DNA of 64,000 nt from Malonomonas rubra DSM 5091 (GCF_900142125.1 NZ_FQZT01000008.1:1-64000), one strand, 5' to 3'; numbered from the stretch's first letter, positions 1 to 9,047 are shown. A program made the numbers and translations. Notes: generated by a model from the letters alone, not told the origin.

Positions 1-689
1 ACAGTACCACGACCGGAGATCGAGAAAACGTCCTCGACCGGCATCAGGAACGGCTTATCAATAGCACGCTCCGGCTCCGGGATGTACTCGTCAACCTGAG
101 CCATCAGTTCCATGATCTTGTCTTTACCGATCTCGTCATCGCGACCCTCAAGGGCAGCCAGAGCAGAACCGGCAATGATCGGAATATCGTCGCCCGGGAA
201 GTCGTAGCTGGAAAGCAGCTCGCGAATCTCCATGTCGACCAGCTCGAGCAGCTCTTCGTCGTCAACCATGTCTGCCTTGTTCAGGAAGACAACCATGGCC
301 GGAACACCAACCTGACGAGCGAGCAGGATGTGCTCACGGGTCTGCGGCATCGGGCCATCGGCAGCGGAGACAACCAGGATAGCGCCGTCCATCTGCGCAG
401 CACCGGTAATCATGTTCTTAACGTAGTCAGCGTGACCCGGGCAGTCAACGTGTGCATAGTGACGTGCTTCGGTCTCATACTCAACGTGAGCGGTGGCGAT
501 GGTGATACCGCGCTCGCGCTCTTCCGGAGCGTTGTCGATCTGATCGAAGGCCTTGACTTCACCAGAACCGGAAGCTTCTGCCAGTACCTTGGTGATTGCT
601 GCAGTCAGAGTGGTCTTGCCGTGGTCAACGTGACCAATGGTCCCGATGTTGACGTGCGGCTTTGTCCTCTCAAATTTCTCCTTGGACAT
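1..689 (-). CDS. tuf: Elongation factor Tu, N-terminal part (gene runs off the window)
   Basis: This is the GTPase that delivers aminoacyl-tRNA to the ribosome. About 229 N-terminal residues are present. They carry the P-loop GHVDHGKT near residues 19-26, the switch/G3 motif DCPGHADY and the G4 motif NKAD, so the G domain is essentially complete, and the rest lies beyond position 1. The ATG at 687-689 is preceded by a strong GGAGG-type ribosome binding site. It is the last gene of a minus-strand unit behind four tRNA genes (Thr, Tyr, Gly, Thr), the same order as E. coli thrU-tyrU-glyT-thrT-tufB. Identification is secure; only the 3' part is unseen. Confidence 0.98.
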   Translation of the reverse strand, partial: MSKEKFERTKPHVNIGTIGHVDHGKTTLTAAITKVLAEASGSGEVKAFDQIDNAPEERERGITIATAHVEYETEARHYAHVDCPGHADYVKNMITGAAQMDGAILVVSAADGPMPQTREHILLARQVGVPAMVVFLNKADMVDDEELLELVDMEIRELLSSYDFPGDDIPIIAGSALAALEGRDDEIGKDKIMELMAQVDEYIPEPERAIDKPFLMPVEDVFSISGRGT

Positions 690-799
690 GATGATCCTCC
701 CTTTGGATTTTTGTCTTTGTAGCGACAGCTGTTATTTTGTTTCTTTTTTTCGTGACCCAAGCCACTAAGTATAAACGCAAAAACCCCCGCAGAAAAGAC

Positions 800-875
<76 letters not shown>

Positions 876-907
876 TTAACTTGCCTCTTTACTGCGGAGC
901 AGATAAA

Positions 908-984
908 TGGAGCGGGAAACGGGATTCGAACCCGCGACCCTTAGCTTGGAAGGCTAATGCTCTAGCCAGCTGAGCTACTCCCGC
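908..984 (-). tRNA. tRNA-Gly (anticodon TCC)
   Basis: A 77-nt cloverleaf with encoded CCA. The acceptor GCGGGAG pairs with TTCCCGC (with G-T), the T-arm GCGGG-TTCGAAT-CCCGT is intact, and the anticodon loop CTTCCAA reads TCC. It lies between tRNA-Tyr and tRNA-Thr(GGT) in the tuf unit. Confidence 0.97.
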
Positions 985-1098
985 CCAAACTCTACTCTTT
1001 CATGTGCGGATAAGGAGTCCACGCGGCTCTGCCCCAGTACCTCCGACTTAACGTCTCCTGGCGCACAGCAACCGGGCTTCATCCGGCATGTTTTTAAA

Positions 1099-1183
1099 TG
1101 GTGGAGGGGGGAGGATTCGAACCTCCGAAGTCTCTGACGTCAGATTTACAGTCTGATCCCTTTGGCCGCTCGGGAACCCCTCC
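1099..1183 (-). tRNA. tRNA-Tyr (anticodon GTA)
   Basis: An 85-nt class II tRNA with a long variable arm and encoded CCA. The acceptor GGAGGGG pairs with CCCCTCC and the anticodon loop CTGTAAA reads GTA. It is the second tRNA of the unit. Confidence 0.97.
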
Positions 1184-1233
1184 AGGGGATTTCTCTATTT
1201 TCTTGTCAGGCTTTACAGCCGCTTGCTTTTCAG

Positions 1234-1309
1234 TGGAGCTGGCGAGAGGAATCGAACCCCCAACCTACTGATTACAAGTCAGTTGCTCTGCCTATTGAGC
1301 TACGCCAGC
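1234..1309 (-). tRNA. tRNA-Thr (anticodon TGT)
   Basis: A 76-nt cloverleaf with encoded CCA. The acceptor GCTGGCG pairs with CGCCAGC and the anticodon loop CTTGTAA reads TGT. It is the promoter-proximal gene of the tRNA-tuf unit. Confidence 0.97.
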
Positions 1310-1320
1310 ACAAGGCGGGA

Positions 1321-1349
1321 TTTATACCCTAGAGCCAAACCGATTGCAA
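1321..1349 (-). promoter_or_regulatory. Sigma-70 type promoter of the tRNA-tuf operon
   Basis: On the minus strand a TTGCAA -35 box (1344-1349) and a TATAAA -10 box (1321-1326) are separated by exactly 17 nt. They end 11 nt before the first tRNA-Thr gene. The position and near-consensus boxes fit a strong stable-RNA promoter; this is a sequence-based prediction. Confidence 0.7.
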
Positions 1350-1460
1350 GAAAAAAATCGATATTTTCTGGCTTGCCGCATGCGTGTTTCGCAGCGTGGG
1401 TTTTATAGTGCATCGATTCGGGGTTGTCAAGCATTACCGAAGGAAAAGTTTGCGGCAGGA

Positions 1461-1955
1461 TCAACCCTCGGAAAAGCGGTCATCATCACGCAACTCAGCA
1501 GCGATATCCGCATCAGGGAAAAATAGACCAAGATGCCTGTCGCAGATCACGACCCACAACAGCAGGGGAAGCAGCAGATCACGGAACAAGTTCCAGACCA
1601 AGCCGTACACAAATTGAACGAATGTCTCTTCACCGACAGGCTCCAGCGGTAAAGATGCCGGCCATAAGTAAATTCCAGCCAGGTCGATGGCAACAAAGAC
1701 ACTCAAGCCGATCACCAACATTAACGCGCGCCGGGCCCAATTGATCTTCGGGGTAACAATAACAAAAGACAGATAAACGATCAGCCGAAGGGAACACGCC
1801 TCTCCACAGGCAAAGTCTTCTATCTTTGCGACAGACAGCAAACTACCGATCACCTCAAGCAGCAATCGGTAGCCAGCCACCAGCACCTCCTGAAAGAGAG
1901 CCAGCAGCAATAAACAGAAGAGTAATTTCAGCAATAAAAAGAGTCTAGGCTTCAT
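1461..1955 (-). CDS. Exosortase H-associated membrane protein (probable)
   Basis: A 164-residue integral membrane protein with a hydrophobic N-terminus, a segment around residues 57-72, another around 78-98 and one near 118-138. I see no catalytic motif. Its start overlaps the end of the upstream exosortase-like gene by 11 bp, so the two are translationally coupled. A small membrane protein linked to XrtH-type exosortases is a known family, and this gene's place and size fit it; residue-level membership was not tested. It could also simply be an unassigned membrane protein of the same operon. Confidence 0.6.
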   Translation of the reverse strand: MKPRLFLLLKLLFCLLLLALFQEVLVAGYRLLLEVIGSLLSVAKIEDFACGEACSLRLIVYLSFVIVTPKINWARRALMLVIGLSVFVAIDLAGIYLWPASLPLEPVGEETFVQFVYGLVWNLFRDLLLPLLLWVVICDRHLGLFFPDADIAAELRDDDRFSEG

Positions 1956-2499
1956 GCTTTATGCTGCGTTCAATACCCACAAACCAGACCAATCCGACCA
2001 GCAGCACAAAGGTAACCAGCCCAACGTAGTCATAGAAAAAGTTGGTTTTCCACATCAGCAGATCACCTGCCCAGAGCAACCCCCACCAGCGAATCAGGTT
2101 AGCCACCAGCAACAGCGGCACGCCGAACAGCAGCGCATTACGCTTTGCTGTCGCAGTCGAAGGGAAAACAAGCACAAAGACGACAAACACCAGTCCAGCA
2201 GAGATCACCGCGCACTCAGGAGTAATCGGCCAACCGGACGAAGCCAGATAGAACTCGGCATGATCAATCACCATCTGCACTCCGCCAACGCTCAACATCC
2301 ACTGTGGCAACTTGTCGCTGAGAACCTTAAGTTGTCCCAGGATGGTTTCAGGCGGGACCAACCAAAGCAACAGGTTAAACAGCAGCGCCAAACCTGCCAG
2401 CACCAGTATTCCCTTGGTGAGAGTGATTGGCTTATGTTCTTTTGCAACCTCGATTTTGATTCGTTGTTTATTGCGCAGCAGTTTCTTATCGATCGCCAT
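1945..2499 (-). CDS. Exosortase/archaeosortase family protein, XrtH-like
   Basis: Exosortases are membrane transpeptidase-like enzymes that process C-terminally tagged surface proteins (PEP-CTERM or IPTLxxWG type). From the chosen ATG at 2497-2499, preceded by AAGGGGTG, the product has 184 residues. A longer reading frame upstream has no better start. Several membrane segments are visible. The family Cys is in TPECAVI (C96) and the family Arg is in NLIRW (R137). At the place of the usual third residue, in a HDxxG-like context, this protein has FYDYVG (Tyr156), so the expected His is missing. No substrate with a sorting tag is encoded in the window. The assignment to XrtH rather than another subtype is inferred from short length and partner gene. 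Confidence 0.7.
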   Translation of the reverse strand: MAIDKKLLRNKQRIKIEVAKEHKPITLTKGILVLAGLALLFNLLLWLVPPETILGQLKVLSDKLPQWMLSVGGVQMVIDHAEFYLASSGWPITPECAVISAGLVFVVFVLVFPSTATAKRNALLFGVPLLLVANLIRWWGLLWAGDLLMWKTNFFYDYVGLVTFVLLVGLVWFVGIERSIKHEA

Positions 2500-2830
2500 T
2501 GACTTCACCCCTTGCTCTTTGCAGTAACTTTTTATTGCTAACGAAAGCAAAGGTTTGCAAGCGACAAGCCAATATCTGAACAAAAGCCTGCACAATAAAA
2601 GACACACAGGGCTCCTCATTAAGCTGACCGGGAGAAACCCCTGAACTCACAGCTTTTTTTGGCTGACTGTTTAATCGGCAGGAAGGAATCGAAAAGTTTC
2701 CCGGGACACCGGGAAAAATCTCAAATAAGCGCAACGCCAAAAAACAAAAAGGGCATTTCCCCAAATCGGATGGAAAAATGCCCAGAAGTTCAACCATCAT
2801 TTTTTCGTATCGGCCCGATCGATAGTGTTC
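2500..2830. other. Intergenic stretch between exosortase gene and diheme kinase gene
   Basis: These 331 bases hold no convincing gene. They contain the terminator of the kinase gene (2738-2783). Close by is a second perfect 8-bp hairpin (arms 2697-2704 and 2709-2716, loop GACA) with a short minus-strand T run. The remaining ~195 nt form the leader of the exosortase gene. I checked it for c-di-GMP and other riboswitch cores and recognised none. Confidence 0.5.
2738..2783 (-). terminator. Rho-independent terminator of the diheme kinase gene
   Basis: Arms GGGCATTT (2751-2758) and AAATGCCC (2776-2783) form a hairpin. On the minus strand it is followed by TTTTTGTTTT. It lies 48 nt after the kinase stop codon. 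Confidence 0.8.
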
Positions 2831-4423
2831 CTAGCTTTCGCGTTCGTCCAGCTGTGATTTTAACGGCAGACGAATGCTGAAAGTTGTTCCTTCCCCGAGA
2901 ACACTGCGAACCTTGATACTACCTCCATGATTTTCAATGATACCGTAAGAAATCGACAGCCCCAAACCGGTCCCGTCACGTTCCTTGGTCGTAAAGAACG
3001 GATCAAAAATCTGTTTCAGTTGCTCTTCTTCAATACCGAAACCGGTGTCGCCAACCTCCACCAGCACATCATGCTCCTCCAACACACTCTGAATTGTCAG
3101 AGTGCCTCCGGACGGCATCGCCTGGCAGGCATTCATCACCAGGTTCATAAAAACTTGGCGGATCTGGCCACGATCGAGTGGAAGAGCAGGCAGTTCAGGG
3201 TGATAATTCCTGACGAAATCAACATTCTGTGCAATCGGCTGCTGGGAAATCAGGTTTATGCTTTCATCGATCACCTGATGCAACGAGCAGGACGTCTTCT
3301 CTGGAATCGACGAACGGGAGAACTCCAGCAAACCCTGAACAATCTGCGAGCACCTCTGCGTCTCTCGCTTGATCGTTTCCAGATTTTCCTTCAGGTCGGG
3401 GTCCACATTTTTATGATTGGCCGCCAGCGATGAAAACAGCAGAATCCCTGAGAGGGGGTTGTTGATTTCATGTGCAATGCCCGCGACCAGTTCGCCCAGC
3501 GATGCAAGCTTGGCGGACTGCAGCAACTGCGTCTGGGTTTTCTCAAGTTCTGCGGTGCGCTGGACAACTTTCGTCTCCAGCGTCTGACCCCAGTTTTTCA
3601 GCTGCCGCTGGGCCTCTTCGAGATTTTCCGCCATGGCATCAAAGGAGTTCGACAATTTACCCAGCTCATCGCTGCGGCGGCTGCGTATGCGCGCACTCAA
3701 GTCCCCACGGGAAAGGCGCCCGGTGTGTTCGAGCATATCCTCAACCGGCTGCCTCACCAGTTTCTGCGTCAGCAGCGACAAGCTGAGGCCAAGCACACAA
3801 AGCAGGAAAATTGTAAACGCGACGACACTTTTTTCATAATTCAACAGGGTCGCCTGCATACTGCTGAGCGACACCTGCACATCAAGAATGCCCAGAACCT
3901 GCTGCTCCGCAGCATGCACATGGCAGGCAGCAGTTGAGCAACTCGGCAGATTGACGATCTCCCGCGTCACCCCCAGCACCCTGTCGCCCTGCTCGTTCTC
4001 GAAGAAACGGCTACGGTTGACCAGCTCCACATGCACGCCATCTTCAGCCTGAACCTGAGAGATTTCAGCATCACAATGACAACCGTTACAGGCCTCAGCA
4101 CCACGATTGACAGTGCTTCCGACCTCGCGATCCTGGGTAGAAAAAGTAATCAAGCCAGCCTTGTTGAACAGGCGAACCTTCTCGATCCCTTCCTGCCCGG
4201 CAATCTCGTTGATCATCTTGTAGGCCTGCTGGCGGTGATCTTCGAGCATCTGATAATGAGTGATATTGATGATGGTTTCGCCGAGAGTATCGACTTCACG
4301 CAAGGTGTCCTGCAGCCAGATGCGCTCCAGCATATTGATGTTGTAGAGGCTGAAAGTCACCATGGTGATCAGGATGACCAGACCGGTGACCAGGCTGAAT
4401 TTTGTCGTCAGCTTTGTCTTCAC
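2831..4423 (-). CDS. Sensor histidine kinase with a periplasmic diheme domain
   Basis: A 530-residue membrane kinase starting at GTG. The layout is TM1 (about 9-28), a periplasmic sensor (29-195), TM2 (about 198-219), HAMP (220-275), coiled coil, HisKA with phosphoacceptor His318 in HEINNPLSG, and a C-terminal HATPase_c with GTGLGLS. The periplasmic part has two heme-attachment signatures: CNGCH (112-116) and CSTAACH (162-168), the latter of the rarer CX4CH form known from tetraheme cytochromes c3. The protein therefore probably senses redox state or a heme ligand in the periplasm. No response regulator is adjacent; both neighbours run the same way but are separated by terminators. The partner is unknown. 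Confidence 0.9.
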   Translation of the reverse strand: MKTKLTTKFSLVTGLVILITMVTFSLYNINMLERIWLQDTLREVDTLGETIINITHYQMLEDHRQQAYKMINEIAGQEGIEKVRLFNKAGLITFSTQDREVGSTVNRGAEACNGCHCDAEISQVQAEDGVHVELVNRSRFFENEQGDRVLGVTREIVNLPSCSTAACHVHAAEQQVLGILDVQVSLSSMQATLLNYEKSVVAFTIFLLCVLGLSLSLLTQKLVRQPVEDMLEHTGRLSRGDLSARIRSRRSDELGKLSNSFDAMAENLEEAQRQLKNWGQTLETKVVQRTAELEKTQTQLLQSAKLASLGELVAGIAHEINNPLSGILLFSSLAANHKNVDPDLKENLETIKRETQRCSQIVQGLLEFSRSSIPEKTSCSLHQVIDESINLISQQPIAQNVDFVRNYHPELPALPLDRGQIRQVFMNLVMNACQAMPSGGTLTIQSVLEEHDVLVEVGDTGFGIEEEQLKQIFDPFFTTKERDGTGLGLSISYGIIENHGGSIKVRSVLGEGTTFSIRLPLKSQLDERES

Positions 4424-4545
4424 AAACTACCTAAATCGAGTGGCACAAGCAGCGGGCGGCAAACCCGAAAAAAATTCCACGATTACATCTGTGAGAATCA
4501 ACCACTTTTCCTATCCCTGTCAAGGTAAATTATCATCGATTTGCC

Positions 4546-4580
4546 GCAAAAAACCGGGGCTGCAGAATGCGGCCCCGGTT
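4546..4580 (-). terminator. Terminator after rlmB
   Basis: Arms AACCGGGGC (4552-4560) and GCCCCGGTT (4572-4580) pair. On the minus strand the hairpin runs into TTTTTTGC. It ends the proS...rlmB minus-strand run. Confidence 0.75.
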
Positions 4581-4617
4581 CATATAAGCACATTTACCTG
4601 ACAGGTGTTGACAATGT

Positions 4618-5355
4618 TTAACCGTTCTGTCGAACCACCTCAAACAGTGAAACCGCTGCCGCAACAGAAGCATTAAGAGAATTAACCTGCCCCCGCATTG
4701 GAATTGCCAGCAGGCCATCACAATGCTTGCGGATGTTTTCACGCAAGCCCTTGCCCTCACTGCCAACCACCAGGGCGATATTGCCACGCAGATCCGATTC
4801 GTAAAGATTCTTTGACCCTTCTTCCCCAGCCAGTCCATAACACCAGACACCAGCCTGTTTCAGTTCATCAATGGTACGAGCAAGGTTGGTCACCTGGCAA
4901 AGAGGCAGATAAGAAAGGGCCCCAGCGGCAGTTTTTTCGACGACTGGGGTCACAGAACAGGAACGGTCTTTGGCAACGATCACTCCGTGGCAACCAGCGA
5001 CTTCGGCACTGCGTAAAATGGCACCGAGATTATGCGGATCAGTAATACCGTCGAGCAGGAGAAAAAATGCGCTGTCTCCACGACTCTGCCAACGCTCGAG
5101 CAGCACACCGAGATCGGCGTACTTAAAAGGTTCGAGTTTGAGCAACACCCCCTGATGGTGATTGTGCCCAGCGAGGCGATCAAGCTCGCGACGCTCCCGG
5201 AAAACGGTCTTCAACCGCAGCTTCTGCGCCAGCGCATGCAGATCTTCCAGCCGCGCCGAACGTTCGCCTTTGGCCAGCAACAACTCCAGCGGCTTGCGCC
5301 CGCTGCCGGTTAGCGCTTCCTTGACTGGATTTACACCGTAGAGATAGTCGGCCAT
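4618..5355 (-). CDS. rlmB: 23S rRNA 2'-O-methyltransferase RlmB (SpoU/TrmH family)
   Basis: Methylates the ribose of a conserved guanosine in the peptidyl-transferase region of 23S rRNA (G2251 in E. coli). The 245-residue protein has the N-terminal substrate-binding domain (YGVNPVKEAL) and the C-terminal SPOUT knot. SPOUT motifs visible are LDGITDPHNLGAILRSAE, the VVGSEGKGL stretch and the C-terminal IPMRGQVNSLNASVAAAV. Length is normal for the family. Its ATG shares one base with the TGA of pyrF (TGATG), so translation is probably coupled. Confidence 0.95.
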   Translation of the reverse strand: MADYLYGVNPVKEALTGSGRKPLELLLAKGERSARLEDLHALAQKLRLKTVFRERRELDRLAGHNHHQGVLLKLEPFKYADLGVLLERWQSRGDSAFFLLLDGITDPHNLGAILRSAEVAGCHGVIVAKDRSCSVTPVVEKTAAGALSYLPLCQVTNLARTIDELKQAGVWCYGLAGEEGSKNLYESDLRGNIALVVGSEGKGLRENIRKHCDGLLAIPMRGQVNSLNASVAAAVSLFEVVRQNG

Positions 5356-6083
5356 CAGCTCAGCGCGACCTCAATCTCTTCAAGGATTTTGCCAGCGGCG
5401 TCCAGCGGGTTTGCCGCGGCTGAAATGGGGCGACCGATGACCAGCGCAGTGGCGCCAGCAGCGACTGCGTCAGCCGGGGTGGTGACCCTCTTCTGATCAT
5501 CGAGGGCGGCAAAGCCGGGCCGCACACCGGGAGTTACGATCTGGAAATCCGGGCCACAAGCCTCACGAACCATCTGCGCTTCCCTCGGCGAGGCAACCAC
5601 ACCATCGAAACCAGCTTCTTTTGCCAGCTTCGCCAAGCGCGTCACCATCTCTTCAACAGGGCGATCGATACCGACACCCCGCAACGTCTCTTCTGTCGAT
5701 GAGGTAAGAATGGTCACGGCCAGCATAACCGGTCGTTTGTTACCGGTTTCAGCGCACCACGCATCCACCTCCTCGACGGTCTTCTGCATCATCTCCAGGC
5801 CACCGAGAGCATGGACATTAAACATCTCCACTCCCAGCTTACAGGCTTCGACCGCTGCCTTGGCAACAGTGTTGGGGATGTCGTGATACTTAAGATCGAG
5901 GAACACGCCACCTCCGCGCTCATGCACCATCTGCACAACCTGCGGCCCACACTTGGTAAACAGCTGCTTGCCGATCTTGAACAGACCGACATTTTCATGC
6001 AGCTCGCTGACCCATTTTTCAGCGGCAGCGAAGTCATCCACATCCATAGCAAAAATCAGCCGTTGCTTAGCGTCCTGTTTCAT
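5355..6083 (-). CDS. pyrF: Orotidine 5'-phosphate decarboxylase
   Basis: Converts OMP to UMP, the last step of pyrimidine synthesis, in the cytoplasm. The ATG at 6081-6083, behind GAGAGG, gives 242 residues, normal for the family; a longer in-frame start upstream would overlap the preceding gene. The catalytic stretch FLDLKYHDIPNTV holds the Asp-Lys-Asp charge network, and the end of the barrel has TPGVRP and ALVIGRPI, the phosphate-binding loops. It is four bases downstream of the DUF4388 gene and overlaps rlmB by one base. Confidence 0.97.
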   Translation of the reverse strand: MKQDAKQRLIFAMDVDDFAAAEKWVSELHENVGLFKIGKQLFTKCGPQVVQMVHERGGGVFLDLKYHDIPNTVAKAAVEACKLGVEMFNVHALGGLEMMQKTVEEVDAWCAETGNKRPVMLAVTILTSSTEETLRGVGIDRPVEEMVTRLAKLAKEAGFDGVVASPREAQMVREACGPDFQIVTPGVRPGFAALDDQKRVTTPADAVAAGATALVIGRPISAAANPLDAAGKILEEIEVALS

Positions 6084-6087
6084 AGTG

Positions 6088-7311
6088 TTACCTCTCAACC
6101 AGCGCCCTGACCCGCGTGGTAGTATCCTGTACCCGTGCAATCAGCGGCCGCGCCTGATCGGCGTCCAGCTCGCGGCGCACCAGCATGGTTTGCTGAAAAG
6201 CCAATTCACATAATGAATCGGCCAGTAGTTTTTTTCGATCTCCCTCTTCCAGGCCGGCCAGGTTATTGACCAGCTTATTGCCGTCGAAGGTGCCATCCTC
6301 CAACAACTCAACCTCACGCATTACGAATGAGTAGGGCTGTTGCAGCTCCCCAAGCAGTGCTTCCACCTGCTGGTGATAATCCTTCACTGGTTTGCGCATC
6401 CGCCGAGAGAGAATTTTGAAAAGGTTATTATAGATGGTCAGAATCTCGCCGAGCTCCCCCTCGACCTCATTGGCCGGCGACTCTTCCATCTGCAGCAGTT
6501 TCCGCTCGAGCAAACCGTAAAGAGTACGGATACCATCAAACTCGCGCAGTCCCGCTTTGCGAAACAGATCACGTGCAGGGAGCTTACCGGCTTCAGCGAA
6601 ATGAAGTAGCTTGTTCTCCGCTTGGTTCAGGTTCTCCTGCATATTCCCTGTCGGCACCGGAAAGTAATCGAGAGAGATGACTTTGCGCATGAACAGCGCC
6701 TCTTCATCCTGCCGGCGCAACCCTTCCATGATCAGGTTCTGGGTGCTCATCGACAGGCGCAGGATCTCTTCCTGATCAAGAGCCCTCGATTCAAAATGGA
6801 AACTGCCGCCTGCCTCGTTAAACAGGCTGTAGACAATCCCTTCAACCTGGCTTCGAGTTGCCTGCCAGAGTTGGCGCGGAGAGACCAAGCCGCGATCGAC
6901 CAGCAGTTTGCCAAGCGTGACTCGGCCTTTGACCTGCTGACGAATTTCCAGCAAGGCGTCCCGTTCGACCTGTCCCAGAGAAAAAAGGATTTCCCCCAAG
7001 TCTTCGTTGGCAAAAGTGCTCGAGGCAAAAACGATTTCACCCTGCTGGAAAAAGATCTGCTTGCTGCCGTTTGCGAGGGAAAAGTGAAGGATGCCGTTTT
7101 TGCGGAACATGTTGAAAAACGACAGCAGATCCGGGACAGAGATATCGCCCAGTAATCCGGCCAACAACACCGGGTTTTCCTTCTCCGGCCGCCCCAACAG
7201 CAGGTGGCCGGGTGAACTCGAAACCGGCTGCAGAGCCTCCTGTCCCAGTTGATGGCGAATCGCCAACGGCAGCTTGAGGTGGCCGTCGGCGTCGATCTTC
7301 AAATCACTCAT
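6088..7311 (-). CDS. DUF4388 (PATAN-type) protein with AbrB-like N-terminus
   Basis: A 407-residue cytoplasmic protein. The first ~45 residues (IDADGHLKLPLAIRHQLG) look like a SpoVT/AbrB swapped-hairpin element. Residues ~48-200 match the DUF4388 pattern, with LLSFFNMFRKNGILHFSLANGSKQIFFQQGEIVFASS and the KLLVDRGLVSPRQL helical repeat. The remainder is helical with no motif I know. DUF4388 proteins are common next to two-component and motility genes in Geobacter-like bacteria, but their activity is not established. It sits just upstream of pyrF and may be cotranscribed with proS. Function unknown. Confidence 0.75.
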   Translation of the reverse strand: MSDLKIDADGHLKLPLAIRHQLGQEALQPVSSSPGHLLLGRPEKENPVLLAGLLGDISVPDLLSFFNMFRKNGILHFSLANGSKQIFFQQGEIVFASSTFANEDLGEILFSLGQVERDALLEIRQQVKGRVTLGKLLVDRGLVSPRQLWQATRSQVEGIVYSLFNEAGGSFHFESRALDQEEILRLSMSTQNLIMEGLRRQDEEALFMRKVISLDYFPVPTGNMQENLNQAENKLLHFAEAGKLPARDLFRKAGLREFDGIRTLYGLLERKLLQMEESPANEVEGELGEILTIYNNLFKILSRRMRKPVKDYHQQVEALLGELQQPYSFVMREVELLEDGTFDGNKLVNNLAGLEEGDRKKLLADSLCELAFQQTMLVRRELDADQARPLIARVQDTTTRVRALVER

Positions 7312-7331
7312 CGCCGGTCACATCCCAAAAA

Positions 7332-9047
7332 TCAGGCCAGGGCTTCAGCAACCTGCTGCTGAACGGTTTTCGCTGCGGAGGTCAGCGGCATCAAGCTCAT
7401 TTCACCGGAGGCACGCTGCTTCAGTTCAACATTGCCCTCTTTCAGGTTGCGGGCTCCGACGGTGATACGCAGCGGAATGCCGATCAGATCAGCGTCCTTG
7501 AACTTGATGCCAGGGCGCTCGTCGCGATCGTCGAGCAATACCTCAACGCCCATATCGAGCAGCTCCTGATAAAGCTGCTCCGAAGCTTCACGGACAGCAT
7601 CATCCTTCGGGTTGACCATCGACACCAGCACCTGGAAGGGTGCCAGCGGCATCGGCAAACACATGCCGTGCTCATCGTGGTTCTGCTCGATGGCGGCAGC
7701 GACGGTGCGGCCAACGCCGATACCATAGCAACCCATCACCAGGGTGCGGGTTTTGCCCTGATCATCAAGGACAGTAGCGTCCATCGCCTCGGAATACTTG
7801 GTACCAAGCTTGAACACGTGGCCAACCTCAATCCCCCGCCAGCTTTCGAACTTGCCGCAATCACAGCGCGGGCAGGGATCGCCGGCCACCGCCTGGCGGA
7901 TGTCGGCAAACCGGGTCACTTCAAAATCGCGACCGAGGTTGGCGCCGGTGTAATGGACATCGACAGCGTTGCCACCGACGACGAAATCGGCCATGCCCTG
8001 AACTTCAGCATCGGCGATAACCCGAATCTTCAACCCGATCGGCCCGGCGAAACCGACTGGCGCACCGGTCGCTTCCTTCACTTGGGATTCTTCGGCAGGC
8101 AATGCCCAGTCGACACCGAGCATATTGGCCAGTTTGATCTCGTTCAGCTCGCGGTCACCGCGCAGCAGCACGGCAACGATTTCCTCATCCGCAGTCTGGA
8201 CAATCAATGTCTTGATGGTCTGGCTCGGTTCAACCTTGAGGAAATTAGCAACCTCTTCGATCGTCTTCTGTCCCGGGGTGTCGACCTTCTGCAGTTCGGC
8301 AGTTGCTGCCGGCGTTTTGATGTCGCGGTAGATCAACTCCGCCTTCTCAACGTTGGCAGCATATTCACAGGCATCGCAGGAAACGATACCGTCCTCGCCC
8401 GATTCGGCCAACACCATGAACTCGTGAGAGAAGTTGCCACCAATCGCACCACTGTCCGCCTCGACGGCACGAAACTTAAGGCCGCAGCGCTGGAAGATGG
8501 TGCGATAGGCCTGGTACATTTTGGCGTAGGCTGCATCCGCTCCTGCATCATCCAGATCGAAGGAATAGGCATCCTTCATGATGAATTCACGACCACGCAT
8601 CAAACCGAAGCGGGGGCGAATCTCGTCGCGGAACTTGGTCTGAATCTGGTAGAGATTGAGCGGCAGCTGCTTGTACGATTTAACCGTGTTGCGAACGATG
8701 TCGGTAATCACTTCTTCGTGGGTCGGCCCCATACAAAAGTCTGTGTCTTTACGATCCTTGAAACGCAGCAGCTCTTTGCCGTACTTCTCCCAGCGTCCCG
8801 ACTCCTGCCACAGCTCGGCCGGGTTGGCCATTGGCATCAGGCACTCGATGGCACCTGCCTTGTTCAGCTCTTCGCGGATGATCTGCTCCATCTTGCGAAT
8901 CGAACGCAGGCCAAAAGGCATGTAATTGTAAACGCCGGCGGCAACCTTGCGGATCATGCCGGCACGCATCATCAACTGATGGCTGACAACTTCGGCATCG
9001 GCCGGATTTTCTTTCAGGGTCGGCAGTAGGTACTGGGTATAACGCAT
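7332..9047 (-). CDS. proS: Prolyl-tRNA synthetase, bacterial type
   Basis: Charges tRNA-Pro with proline. The 571-residue protein is of normal length for the bacterial form, with the editing (INS) domain between motifs 2 and 3. Class II motif 1 lies around residues 60-80, motif 2 is RPRFGLMRGREFIMKDAYSF, and motif 3 is near GIGVGRTVAAAIEQ. The INS domain (about 225-395) carries the FLKVEPSQTIKTLIVQ and VGGNAVDVHYTGANLGRDF segments of the YbaK-like fold. The C-terminal anticodon-binding domain starts near 470. It appears to head the run proS-DUF4388-pyrF-rlmB. Confidence 0.97.
   Translation of the reverse strand: MRYTQYLLPTLKENPADAEVVSHQLMMRAGMIRKVAAGVYNYMPFGLRSIRKMEQIIREELNKAGAIECLMPMANPAELWQESGRWEKYGKELLRFKDRKDTDFCMGPTHEEVITDIVRNTVKSYKQLPLNLYQIQTKFRDEIRPRFGLMRGREFIMKDAYSFDLDDAGADAAYAKMYQAYRTIFQRCGLKFRAVEADSGAIGGNFSHEFMVLAESGEDGIVSCDACEYAANVEKAELIYRDIKTPAATAELQKVDTPGQKTIEEVANFLKVEPSQTIKTLIVQTADEEIVAVLLRGDRELNEIKLANMLGVDWALPAEESQVKEATGAPVGFAGPIGLKIRVIADAEVQGMADFVVGGNAVDVHYTGANLGRDFEVTRFADIRQAVAGDPCPRCDCGKFESWRGIEVGHVFKLGTKYSEAMDATVLDDQGKTRTLVMGCYGIGVGRTVAAAIEQNHDEHGMCLPMPLAPFQVLVSMVNPKDDAVREASEQLYQELLDMGVEVLLDDRDERPGIKFKDADLIGIPLRITVGARNLKEGNVELKQRASGEMSLMPLTSAAKTVQQQVAEALA

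Noticed and set aside
2500-2737. Possible c-di-GMP-I riboswitch before the exosortase gene
   Set aside because: A GCAAACC-like segment is present, but the second conserved half (ACGCAAAG-type) and tetraloop-receptor layout are not seen.
7668-9029. Long 453-codon plus-strand frame
   Set aside because: Antisense shadow of proS; the translation has no domain and the proS frame is complete.
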